This document shows positions 45,891-55,345 of a stretch of DNA of 64,000 nt, piece after piece (position 1 is the first letter of the stretch; each line of letters begins with the position of its first letter). This DNA comes from Tenebrio molitor (Eukaryota; Arthropoda; Insecta; Coleoptera; Tenebrionidae): the NCBI RefSeq assembly GCF_963966145.1, contig NC_091049.1:18662001-18726000 (forward strand). Direction: 5' to 3'. The notes below the pieces were generated by a model, which saw only the letters and a program-made list of their open reading frames with translations, was not told where the DNA came from and did no database searches. Position numbers and translations under genes: made by a program.

Positions 45891-47113
45891 TCCCACACGA
45901 GTAATAAAAACGTTAATTATAATTTGAACACTAAAATTCATAGCTGCTTATGAGTTTATACTCGCAGATTCATTGACAACGAAGCACGAAAAAAATTACT
46001 CGGATAAAATACTGGAATGAAAAACAGTAAAAACTGTGATCGTTCTTTCTTCAAAAAACTGTAAAGTTTTTATCCCACAGAAGCATTTTCACTCACTTTT
46101 TCGTTTCAATTGATGATTATCCTATGAGTGAAGTGTCAAATTAGGGCTTAGAAAAATGCAAAATAAATCAGTAAAAAAAAGATAAATAAGTATGTAAAAA
46201 ATGTTTATTTTAAAGAGTTCTATTGGTGATTAAATTTATTACGAGTATAACGTATAACACCAGGCATTTCGTAGAATATGCGATAATACGATATAATGTC
46301 AGAGCTACGCAAAACACATGCTTAATGAAATTCAATAATAATTTTTTTATGAAACAAAAATTTTCAATTACTCAGGAGATCCAGTCAATGTCGGGACCGG
46401 AGTACTTACATTCGGGAATCCGAATTAATTCGATAAAAAATTTATAGATTCCGATATACTTAATATGATGTGTCGAATCCTTTTAATGCCACTTAGATGT
46501 TTATCAATTCTAACAAATAGTAGAGTTTTTAGTTGGGCTATGTTTCGATCAGGAATTATAATTATCATCACTGTTGTTCAATATAAATACGTAACTGGTT
46601 GCCGGAAATTTTTGTTGGATTTTTTTTTATAATCTCGGAACGATACTTCATCACTTCATCAGCATACAAATTGTCGAGGTCGGACGAATTTGCGTTTACC
46701 TCAAATACTCTATTGACAGGACTAAATTAACCTCCGGCGTTCTTGGTGGGAGAATGGTTCTCTACTTATATTTAGTTTGTATATGAAACAATTAACAAAT
46801 TTGGGTTGAACTAAACGTTTGTGATATATTTAAGTTTTAAATTAATAGTTATTTATTATAAAAGACGATAATATTGTATTTTATCTGTTTTTCAGCGTCG
46901 AGACGTTAATTACGCTCGAGAGATAATTTTAATTTTATAGTCGTGTATAATATTCTGTTTTTTTTCTGTAGCATTTGCATTTTATTATTAAAACGTTTTT
47001 TTTAATCATACTAATCGTGTCAGGTTTTAAAATCTCGTAGTATGAGCGTTGTTAGAGTAATTTAAAAAAAATACATTTTAAAATTTCAGTAGTGTGAGCG
47101 TTGTTAGGGTAAT
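45891..47113. other. AT-rich stretch without recognised genes
   Basis: Only short ORFs with no family resemblance; the 74-codon ORF at 46223-46447 is of no recognised type. Confidence 0.5.
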
Positions 47114-47245
47114 AAAATAGTTATTTTTATATTAAGTGCGCGAAGAGAGTGTTTTTGTGCATGAAAAGGTCTTTTACGCCGAGACGAAGGTCGAGGCAGT
47201 ATAAGCCTTTGAATGCACAAAAACATCTTCGCGCACGAAATATAA
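47114..47245. repeat. Hairpin with AATAnACTATT tag
   Basis: AAATAGTTATTTTTATATTA at the left, then arms GTGCGCGAAGAGAGTGTTTT with the inverse at 47216-47236. The loop has CGCCGAGACGAAGGTCGAGG. Confidence 0.75.
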
Positions 47246-47550
47246 ACAATATTTTTTCTATAATTGATTCAAAAAATTGAAATTAAAAATTCAAATTTTT
47301 GAAGGAACTCTGAAGTTTCAATGCAGTGACCATGTTGCTAGGTAACTAATAAAAAACAGTGCGTGAAATGAAAAACAGAAATAGTCGTATGCGTGAAATT
47401 GCATTTCACACACTGTTTTGTATGGTTTCTATGGTTTCGATCTTACTAACAATGCAAAAAAAAACACGTTAGAAAATGACCCACTTCAGGTACAGATAAC
47501 TATGCGTGAATTTCAATTTTTTGAATCAATTATTGAATTTTTTTTATCTA

Positions 47551-47801
47551 TAGTTCTCCCAGAACTGCAGCGATTTTATGGCAGGGCAATAGTAATTATT
47601 ACGCCTGTTGAGATGCCGATAAGCGACATAAACAGACCCCTGTCAATCATCATTTTCGTTCTATACCTGTCAGTTTACAGGGTAGTACTTGGACGAATTT
47701 ACGATTAGGGGTTGTACTTGCGGTTTAAACCTATTGTCGGTGTTGTTAACGTTTATACAATGGTACCCTGCCATAAAATCGCTGCAGCTCTGGGAGAACT
47801 A
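47551..47801. mobile_element. 251 bp MITE with TAGTTCTCCCAGA ends
   Basis: Inverted ends of about 38 bp with one mismatch (TAGTTCTCCCAGAACTGCAG, CGATTTTATGGCAGGG), TA on both sides. The ORF at 47418-47708 only reads across it. Confidence 0.9.
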
Positions 47802-47999
47802 TACCCTTGGTGTTAAAGTAGCACTTTATCTACCCTGGCGGTTAAAATGCTCCTTGACCTTTTGATATGAATAGATAAAAGCACACTTTAACTTTATTTT
47901 GAGATAATAAGTTGAACTGATTAGAACAATGTAAGCAAATAAATAAAGGACAATATTATTTAAATAACAATACCATCTATTTAGAAATATTTTTCATTG

Positions 48000-48110
48000 A
48001 CATTGACAACACGATGTGTATAATCAACTGGTTTGAGTTGTTGCACTGAATTTTTTTTATAAGGTTTCGTATGTAACTTCAGTTTTACAATTTCCTGGTA
48101 TGCTTCGTGG
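48000..48110 (-). pseudogene. Short mariner-like transposase remnant
   Basis: About 100 bp matching 30230-30350 (AACACGATGTGKATAAT, then CTGGTTT), the N-terminal region of the transposase in the 29375-31843 element. Confidence 0.55.
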
Positions 48111-48117
48111 TGTCACG

Positions 48118-48204
48118 TCAATTGGACGCCGAAAATTGGACGCGCGACAATTGGACGCATGCGACAATTGGACGCGTGCGACAATTGGACGGTGGACGCT
48201 TGCG
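48118..48204. repeat. Minisatellite with core CAATTGGACGC
   Basis: Five units of 14-17 bp around ACAATTGGACGC, separated by GCG or ATGCG. It ends about 65 bp before the left LTR of the CsRn1-like element. Confidence 0.8.
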
Positions 48205-48270
48205 ACATGCATTGAAACTATTTCACAATATTTGAAGTAATTAACTTCATAAATTCCTTATTAAAGGTAT

Positions 48271-48401
48271 TGCAGTGATCCTCGAAGCAAGTAGGCTAGA
48301 TTTAGGAAGTTGGTAGGGAATTCAATTGTTATTGTTATATTTATAGTTTCGAGACTTGTCAGAAATAAAGCCAATTCTTCTATAAAGTTCGTTTCTCTAC
48401 A
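48271..48401 (+). repeat. 5' LTR of the CsRn1-like element
   Basis: 131 bp from TGCAGTGA to CTCTACA. It contains GAAATAAAGCC, a polyadenylation-like signal, near its 3' side. It matches 52116-52228 except for a T/C change and an extra 18 bp at about 48304-48321. Confidence 0.93.
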
Positions 48402-48402
48402 T

Positions 48403-48417
48403 TGGTGACCCCGACGT
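48403..48417 (+). promoter_or_regulatory. Primer binding site, tRNA-Trp type
   Basis: TGGTGACCCCGACGT starts two bases after the left LTR. It complements the 3' end of arthropod tRNA-Trp including CCA, as recalled. The CsRn1/Kabuki group is known for this primer. Confidence 0.8.
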
Positions 48418-48425
48418 CGAACAGA

Positions 48426-49116
48426 ATGTCTAAACAACAAGAAACTACATCAGAAGTATCAAGGGTTTCACTCAAGATTCCTCCATTCTGGAAGTCCAAC
48501 CCTGCCTTATGGTTCAAGCAATTGGAATCTCAATTTATCAACTGCGGTATTGTACAAGATAGCACAAAATACCATGCCGTAGTCGCAGCAATTGAGAGCA
48601 ATATTTTAAGCGAAGTGAGTGATGTTATAACCAGAGACGACCAAATTAAAAAAATTATTACATACTTTCGAACTGGGCGACAAACGTCCTAGTCAACTAT
48701 TGCGTGAAATGCAGGAACTCTCAGATAACAAATTCTCTGATGACGTATTAAAAATTTTGTGGATTCAAAGATTGCCGGCACAATGTCAAACAGTACTTTC
48801 GTGTTTTGATTCTGAGTTAGAGGAATTAGCATCAAAAGCAGATAAAATCATGCAGGCTACTACTAACACAGTCATTAATGAAGCAACTGCGGATCCGCCT
48901 GAAATTTTCCAAAATCTTCAAAATCAAGTAGAAGAATTAATTCAAAAGGTTGAAGCTCTGAATAACCGACCAGCCAAAAACTGGTACCATAAACCTACAC
49001 AAAGGAGAAGGCAAGATCCAACCCCTGATGTTCGACCATGTTGGTACCATATGAAGTTTGGTTCTAGAGCTCATCGTTGCCAGCCCCCCTGTTCTTTTCA
49101 AGCGGAAAACTTGTAA
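48426..49116 (+). pseudogene. Gag of the CsRn1-like element, one frameshift
   Basis: Starts at ATG 48426 (MSKQQETTSE) just after the primer site. The first frame stops at 48692. The family-like sequence continues in another frame (ELGDKRPSQLLREM, then MREMQELSDN from 48700) to a stop at 49116. The break lies near 48640-48665, where a run of seven A sits. The C-terminus holds the CHCC knuckle: C, two residues, H, nine residues, C, three residues, C. Two overlapping ORFs account for about 230 codons, a usual size for this group. A single-base indel is the simplest explanation. Confidence 0.85.
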
Positions 49117-49785
49117 GCCACTCGTACGCGGCGACAGGCGAGAATGGCTCTGAAATCAGTCGCCTTTTTATGACAGATGTCACAACTAAAACACAGTTTT
49201 TGATCGATACAGGTGCAGATGTATCAGTTCTTCCACCACGTTATAGCGATAGAAGCAAAGGTCATACTTTTGTCAGCAGCAAATGTAACGAAAATTGGCA
49301 CATATGGTGACAGAACATTAACTTTAGACTTCAATTTCAAAAAGTTCACATGGAAATTTCTTATTGCGGACGTGTCAAAACCGATCATTGGCTCTGATTT
49401 CTTAAACCATTTCGACCTTTTGGTGGACATTAAAAAGCAAAGAATCTTCGCTAGATCCGAAATTACGCCTTATGTCGGCAACACAAATAAGGAAACAACT
49501 ATGGTTGAATCTACAGACGCCTATATGGATTTTGCTTCTCAGTTCCTGTTAAAGGAGTTCACAGATATTTCAAGTTCGCCCGGTAACGGCAACATTACAG
49601 TTAAACATAATGTTAGACATCGCATAGAAACTGTTGGACCGCCAATTTTTTCAAAAGCCCGTAGACTTTCCCCCGAGAAGTTGAAAATTGCAAAAGAAGA
49701 ATTTAGAGTAATGATAGAAAAGGGAATATGTCGTCCTTCTAACAGCGAGTGGGCAAGCCCACTACATATGGTTCCAAAAAAATAA
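49077..49785 (+). pseudogene. Protease and start of reverse transcriptase, frameshifted
   Basis: Overlaps the end of gag in another frame. The aspartic protease active site DTGADVSVLPP is at about 49206, in the frame that ends at 49310. The rest of the protease (IADVSKPIIGSDFLNHFDLL) is in the frame of 49213-49785, so a break lies near 49250-49290. The second segment ends at MVPKK followed by a stop in a run of seven A, where a third indel shifts to the main pol frame. The gag/protease overlap could be a normal programmed shift. The other two breaks look like decay. Confidence 0.8.
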
Positions 49786-49828
49786 CGGAGAATGGCGTCC
49801 ATGCGGAGACTATCGCAGGCTGAACAAT

Positions 49829-52123
49829 GTGACAATATCAGATCGCTATCCAATTCCACACATTCATGATTTTGCTCAAACGCTCGCAGGGAACTCAATC
49901 TTCAGCACAATTGATTTAGTCAAAGCGTATCACCAAATTCCAGTCGAAGACAAAGATATCCCGAAAACAGCTATTATCTCTCCATTTGGTCTTTTTGAAT
50001 TTCCCTTTATGTCTTTCGGGCTATGCAACGCCGCTCAGACTTTTCAAAGATTTATCCACGAAGTCACAAGAAATCTTGATTTTTGTTTTCCCTATATTGA
50101 CGACATTTTGGTAGCATCTAATAACCAGGAACAACATAAACAACATCTCCGACTTCTTTTTGAACGTTTACGTCAATATGGCATTATTATCAATAAGGCT
50201 AAATGTGTTTTTAGTAAAAGCAACGTCAAATTCTTGGGATATCTCATCGATAGTAATGGTATTCAGCCATTGCCCGAGAAAGTGGCAGTCATTACAAATT
50301 TTAAGTTGCCTGGGACGATTAAAGACTTACAACGTTTTTTAGGAATGGTAAATTATTACCGGAGATTTATCCCTCACGCAGCAGAAGCACAACTCAAATT
50401 ACAAAACATATTGTCAGGTAAAAACAAGAAAACTGGAGCCAAAATATTATGGACAGAAGAGTTAAAACGAGCATTCGACACCTGTAAACAAACCCTAGCA
50501 GATGCAACCCTTTTAGTTCATCCAACATCAGGAGCACCATTGGCACTTTATGTAGATTCATCAGACTTTTCAGTTGGCGGAGTTCTAGAACAGCTCGTTA
50601 AAGGAAAATGGCAACCGCTCGCATTTTTTTCTACTAAATTGGATGCTACTCAACAGCGTTACAGCACTTATGATCGTGAACTGCTGGCAGCATATCTGAG
50701 CATCAGGTACTTTCGTCACATGCTAGAAGGACGTGAATTTGTTCTTTTCATGGATCACAAGCCACTTACTTTCGCTTTTAAGCAAAAATCAGAAAAAGCA
50801 AGTCCTCGTCAGTTACGACACCTCGATTACATTGGTCAATTTACTACCAATGTTCAACATACTTCAAGAAAGGTCAATATTGTTGCAGACACACTCTCCA
50901 GAATTCAAGAGGTTATTATCCCTAAACCTGTCAATTACGAAGCAGTGGCGGAAGCTCAGGAAAACGACGAGGAATTAAAATCGTTGTTGATGACACCGAC
51001 CGATTCAAATTTACATTTCAAGAAAATCTCGATACCTGACTCGAACAAACAAATGTATTGTGACGTTTCTACAGGTGTCATCAGACCATACATTCCCTCA
51101 AAATTTCGACGCCAAGTGTTCGAAAGTATCCATAATTTATCCCATTCCGGTATCAGAGCGACAACGAAACTTCTTCGTACAAAATTTATTTGGCCTTCAA
51201 TCAACAAAGATAGCGTTTTGTGGACTCGTACTTGTATTCAATGTCAGAAAAGTAAAATTGGAAAACACACAAGAAGTCTAGTGAGCACACTTCCAACGCC
51301 AAACGAACGTTTCAAGACCGTGCACATAGACATCGTAGGTCCCCTTCCCTGTTCAAAAGGATACAAATACCTTCTAACGTGTATTGATCGTTTTACTCGT
51401 TGGACAGAAGCCATACCATTGGAAGACATCAAAGCCGAAACAGTAGTGCAAGCGTTTTTGTCGGGCTGGATCGCGCGTTTCGGAGTACCTGCTGAAATAA
51501 AACACGACCAAGGAACCCAGTTCGAATCTTCACTTTTTAAAGAGGTAGCCAAAATATTTGGAACTAAAACAAGCCACACCACAGCTTATCACCCGCAATC
51601 AAACGGAGCAATCGAATGTTGGCATAGACCTTTGAAAGCTGCTATAATGTGTCATGCTACACCTCAGTGGATAGAAACATTGCCACTTATCTTATTGGGA
51701 TTTCGTTCAGTTTTACATGAAGATTTGGGTACTTCAACAAGCGAACTAGTGTATGGAGATACTCTCAGGTTACCAGGAGAATTTTTGGCTGATTTGAAAT
51801 CAGAGGTCAGTCAGTCAGTGTTCGCAGAAAATTTGAAGACCAAAATGCAACTTCTCCGTCCTGTAGCCGCTGCTCATCACGGCAGATCGAATGTTTTCAT
51901 TCACAAGGCTCTTGCAACCTGTTCCCACGTATTTCTCCGTCATGATGCTGTGAGACGTTCTTTACAACACCCTTATGATGGACCTTATCGAGTAATCTCC
52001 AGGAATGAAAAAACGTTCACCATCCAGATCAAAAATAGTGCAAAAGTTGTTTCCGTTGATCGAGTTAAATCAGCTTTTTTGTTAAAAGATTACGTTATCA
52101 CTCAGGGGGGAGCTATGCAGTGA
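49829..52123 (+). CDS. Pol polyprotein: reverse transcriptase, RNase H, integrase
   Basis: 764 codons from the first ATG, but the true reading enters upstream from the shifted frame (GEWRPCGDYRRL lies just before). Order: reverse transcriptase with DLVKAYHQIP and the catalytic YIDD at residues 89-92; RNase H with YVDSSDFSVGG, the DREL Glu, FMDHKPLTF and ADTLSR; then the integrase zinc finger (H-x3-H type, closing CIQC). The integrase core has the catalytic D in HIDIVGPL, D in HDQGTQFES and E in NGAIECWHR. A basic C-terminal GPY-like segment (YDGPYRVISRNEKTF) follows. All catalytic residues I can check are present. It copies element RNA to DNA and inserts it, but depends on the broken upstream frames here. 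Confidence 0.92.
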   Translation: MTISDRYPIPHIHDFAQTLAGNSIFSTIDLVKAYHQIPVEDKDIPKTAIISPFGLFEFPFMSFGLCNAAQTFQRFIHEVTRNLDFCFPYIDDILVASNNQEQHKQHLRLLFERLRQYGIIINKAKCVFSKSNVKFLGYLIDSNGIQPLPEKVAVITNFKLPGTIKDLQRFLGMVNYYRRFIPHAAEAQLKLQNILSGKNKKTGAKILWTEELKRAFDTCKQTLADATLLVHPTSGAPLALYVDSSDFSVGGVLEQLVKGKWQPLAFFSTKLDATQQRYSTYDRELLAAYLSIRYFRHMLEGREFVLFMDHKPLTFAFKQKSEKASPRQLRHLDYIGQFTTNVQHTSRKVNIVADTLSRIQEVIIPKPVNYEAVAEAQENDEELKSLLMTPTDSNLHFKKISIPDSNKQMYCDVSTGVIRPYIPSKFRRQVFESIHNLSHSGIRATTKLLRTKFIWPSINKDSVLWTRTCIQCQKSKIGKHTRSLVSTLPTPNERFKTVHIDIVGPLPCSKGYKYLLTCIDRFTRWTEAIPLEDIKAETVVQAFLSGWIARFGVPAEIKHDQGTQFESSLFKEVAKIFGTKTSHTTAYHPQSNGAIECWHRPLKAAIMCHATPQWIETLPLILLGFRSVLHEDLGTSTSELVYGDTLRLPGEFLADLKSEVSQSVFAENLKTKMQLLRPVAAAHHGRSNVFIHKALATCSHVFLRHDAVRRSLQHPYDGPYRVISRNEKTFTIQIKNSAKVVSVDRVKSAFLLKDYVITQGGAMQ
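52104..52115 (+). promoter_or_regulatory. Polypurine tract of the CsRn1-like element
   Basis: AGGGGGGAGCTA lies directly before the 3' LTR, where plus-strand DNA synthesis would be primed. Confidence 0.75.
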
Positions 52124-52228
52124 CCCTCGAAGCAAGTAGGCTAGATTTTCAATTGTTATTGTTATATTTATAGTTTCGAGACTTGTCAGAAATAAAGCCA
52201 ATTCTTCTATAAAGTTCGTTTCTCTACA
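52116..52228 (+). repeat. 3' LTR of the CsRn1-like element
   Basis: 113 bp from TGCAGTGA to CTCTACA, followed by the target duplication GTAT. The pol stop codon lies inside its first 8 bases. It lacks an 18 bp segment present in the left LTR. Confidence 0.93.
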
Positions 52229-52619
52229 GTATCAATAATATTATGTACGAGTATGTTACAACTTTTAGGAAACTTTCTCTTTTTCTTTAGAATTTTATAA
52301 TACTTGTTAGGGAGGAGTAGGTATTATTCTTATCAGTGGGACGGTTCCTTTCTTAAGAAACAATTAGGGAAATAAGAAAACAGTTGCTAGTAAGATTATT
52401 TAAGCCGGTGCTGAAATACTACAAAATTACAGGTTTTCGGCTTTCGGTACTTTGTAAATATTTCGGTTTATTACTTAAATTTACTTATTATTCTATTTTA
52501 TTTAATTTCTTTTGTTGGCGAGTGTGAACAAATTTAATATGTAATAGGACAATAAATTATTATTTTTCACGATCGGGAGTAGAAATCAAGTTCTCGGATG
52601 TCAACGTCGTAACTGAAGT

Positions 52620-53917
52620 ACACAGAGAAAAACGTTCATTTGAAATAAGAATTTCTGTTTTTTTGAATGCTGTTTGTTTCTCTCAAATATATTTGTTTTG
52701 CACTTAAACTAATTCTTTTATCACAAACAAAGTGGTTTATTTAATATTTAATTTAAATTTATTTCCATTCATATGATTGCACACATTTCACTGAAGTAAA
52801 TAAAATACTTGGACAAAAAAATAGTTTTTTAAAATTTCTAAATAAATGAGTTGCATTAATTTGATGCGAATATTTTTTTAAGTTTATTGCCAATTTATTT
52901 GATTTAATTGAAGAAGAGTATTTTTTCAAATAAAAGTTAATTTACTCGAGCTAAATAAATATTTTTTTAAAATATACATCGCGTGATATATTTTGACCAA
53001 TCGTCACTAAGAAGAAGTCTCTCATACTCGTACGTTGTGCAATGTGCACTGTGCCCGCCATTAATATAACATTCTCGCGCGTTGCTTCACATTTTCACAA
53101 TTCAACGACATATATAGGGTGTATATTCGTGTGCCCTTGTGTATGCAATTGTGCCTGTGCAATTAGTGTGCATCAGTGGTTGAAAAATGGAAGAGTTTCT
53201 CCGAACGAATAACTTAGAACATTGTCTGATGGATGACGAGATCCCTAAGTTTGGTGCTATAAAACACATAATTATAATTAACAATATGATAAATTTCATA
53301 TTGCAGCCTCTATTTGTCATTGGTTTTAATTTTCATAAACAGGGTTATGAGATCCAATTCGACTTCGAAAATAACTTACCATGTAGCTGGGTTTTAATGT
53401 GTAAAAATGAACTTATTAACAAAGTGCCCTTCAATATTCATTTTACTGGAGATGGCAATAAGATTTTGGGTATTATGCACTAATCATTTCTTGTTTGTAA
53501 ATGATTTCAAATATATAGTTTTTTTTTTTAATACGATTTTTATTTAAAACAACCTTTTAATTTTAAACAATTCTTGTAGTTAATATAAAACAAACATTGT
53601 TTGATTGAACTAAATATTCTATTACATGCATCGCTTTTACCAAAAAATATACTCTTAATCCAAAAGAAGTTTGTTTAGCGTAAATAAATCAAAACTATCA
53701 GCCAAATGTGGTTCAACAAAATATTTCTTTGGTCGGAAACGGAAACTTTCTTCTGTTCAAAATAAATTTTGTCTTACTCTAAATAATTATTCTTTTTCGA
53801 AAGTCAAATAAATAAAACTAAAGCAAGAAACAAATATTTCCTTGCCCATATAGAAACAACAGATTCTTTTACACTAAATAAATTTTGTTTGTTCCAAAGT
53901 ACCTTTTCTCTGTGTGT
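52620..53917 (+). mobile_element. DNA transposon candidate with CACAGAGAAAA termini
   Basis: The left end (TA)CACAGAGAAAA and the right end TTTTCTCTGTG(TGTA) are inverted. Both subterminal regions are rich in short AAATAAAT/TTTATTTG motifs. A TA duplication is possible. It encloses one small ORF. The superfamily is not identified. Confidence 0.5.
53187..53483 (+). CDS. Unidentified 98-codon ORF inside the TIR element
   Basis: Starts MEEFLRTNNLEHCLMDDEIP and ends NIHFTGDGNKILGIMH. It has a hydrophobic central stretch (IIIINNMINFILQPLFVIGF). It is centrally placed in a TIR-bounded element and composition is not low-complexity. I do not recognise a family. It could be a domesticated or accessory transposon protein, or the last exon of a longer gene. 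Confidence 0.35.
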   Translation: MEEFLRTNNLEHCLMDDEIPKFGAIKHIIIINNMINFILQPLFVIGFNFHKQGYEIQFDFENNLPCSWVLMCKNELINKVPFNIHFTGDGNKILGIMH

Positions 53918-54233
53918 AGAGCATTTTCTCCCTAGGGAATTTTGATTCCTGGTTTAGGGGCGATAGCGAGCAGACGTTGAAAAAGTTCAGCGATAACAAA
54001 CGTAAACAACGACGAGTGAGTAGAGGTGATAAGCAGAAGACAGCGGCCAAGAAAGAGAAGGCATGCCGAAATCGCCGAAAGCAAGGATAGAAAGCAGCAA
54101 GAGAGAAAGAGAAGAGGGTAGGATGTCGGAAGAAGGCCTGAACCCATTCAGAAAGAGTTCCAGAACCGAAAGATCCCCAAGTAGAGGCGAAGAAAGAAAT
54201 CAATGCAAAGAAATAGAGAAGAAAATATAAACA

Positions 54234-54542
54234 GTGGTTAGAGAGATAAAAGAGGATATGGCGGTAATAGTAGAGGAGAGCAGAGTACGAAGAAAGGAAT
54301 TAGTGGCAACGATAGAGAAGGAGGGAGAGCAAGAAAGAGAGGATATGCTGAAATCATCAGAAGTAAGGAAAGAAAGCAACAAGAGAGAAAGAGAAGAGGG
54401 TAGAACGTCGAAAGAAGGCAAGAACCCAGTCAGAAATAGTTCCAGAACGAGAAGATCACCAAATAGAAGCGAAGAAGAAAATCAAAGCAAGGAAATGGAT
54501 AAGGAAATGAAAACAACTATGATAAGAGAGATGAGAGAGTAG
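54234..54542 (+). pseudogene. LINE ORF1-like fragment
   Basis: 102 codons, highly charged, predicted coiled coil (REIKEDMAVIVEESRVRRKE, then EKEGEQEREDMLKSSE). It contains the second copy of an SRTRRSPNRSEE-type segment, whose first copy lies upstream near 54150. A nucleic acid-binding ORF1 role is inferred from the downstream VIITGIG block. Broken by a stop at 54542. Confidence 0.5.
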
Positions 54543-55017
54543 AATGGGGAGCTAAGGAAAGAATTAGCGACAGTGAGAGAGGAGATGAGAGGAAGAGAAG
54601 AAAAAGAGCAGTTGGAGAAGGCAGATTGGATGAAAAGGATGAAAATGATAGAGGAAAAGATGGAACAAAGAGAAAGAAGGAGAGGAAGAATAATGTTATA
54701 ATAACTGGAATAGGGGCAATAAGTGGAAATATAGAGAGGGGGGTGGAAGATTGGTTAGAAAGGGAGATAGGGGTGAAAGTGAATGAAAAAGGGTGAAAAT
54801 AGGATACAGGAAAATACTGATAAACGGGGACTGGTTTAGATGGGATGAGAGACAGGAGAAACTGAAGAAAATTTTCTAGAAGGAGAGAATAAGAAGCCGA
54901 CTCGGCGAGAAAATGTACAAGGAGAAGGTGAAAAAAAAGGTGGAGGGACAAAGGCACCGATAAGTAAGAGAGAAGAGAGAGAATTAGAGAATCGAAGTAC
55001 AATAGGGAGGGGAGAGA

Positions 55018-55284
55018 GTGTGTGTGAGAGAGGAAAATGATAGCGGGTTGCAGAGGTGGGGACGAGGAGAGAGAGAACAGAAATGGGAAGGAAGGAGAAG
55101 AGAGAGAGAAGGTGCAGGAGGTGACGCGAGGACAGTGAGAAGATCGAACACATGCGGCGAAATGAGAGAGAGAAAGAGAAGGGAATGGGGAGAAATAGGG
55201 AGCGAAGATGGCAGGGAGATGGATGAAAGAATAAGGAAGCGGAGAGAAAGAATAGAGAACGAGAGGAGTGAGGGAGAACAATAA
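55018..55284 (+). pseudogene. LINE ORF2 C-terminal fragment
   Basis: 88 codons. The last third (TCGEMRERKRREWGEI, SEDGREMDERI, RRERIENERS) is typical of the C-terminus of an arthropod LINE polymerase. The first part is Arg/Glu-rich and probably out of frame with the true ORF. The stop is followed by the element 3' UTR. Confidence 0.5.
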
Positions 55285-55345
55285 ATTGTTATTTTTATGT
55301 TTATGTTTGTAACCAGGAATCCCGTAGGGCAAAATAAAGCATTTT

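Larger units (their letters stand above)
48271..52228 (+). mobile_element. CsRn1-like Ty3/gypsy LTR retrotransposon
   Basis: A 3958 bp element flanked by the 4 bp duplication GTAT (48267-48270 and 52229-52232). The LTRs are short: 131 bp on the left, 113 bp on the right. They differ by one visible substitution near the start and one 18 bp indel. The 15 nt after the left LTR complement the 3' end of tRNA-Trp, and Gag ends in a C-x2-H-x9-C-x3-C knuckle. Both are hallmarks of the CsRn1/Kabuki group. Gag, protease and polymerase frames are broken in three places, so this copy is probably no longer autonomous. The largest pol segment is still open for 764 codons. Confidence 0.92.

Noticed and set aside
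47418..47708. 96-codon ORF
   Set aside because: Reads through one TIR of the 47551-47801 MITE; no family resemblance.
54517..55332. 271-codon minus-strand ORF rich in Ser, Pro and Phe
   Set aside because: It is the antisense shadow of the purine-rich LINE remnant on the plus strand; composition is simple and no domain is seen.
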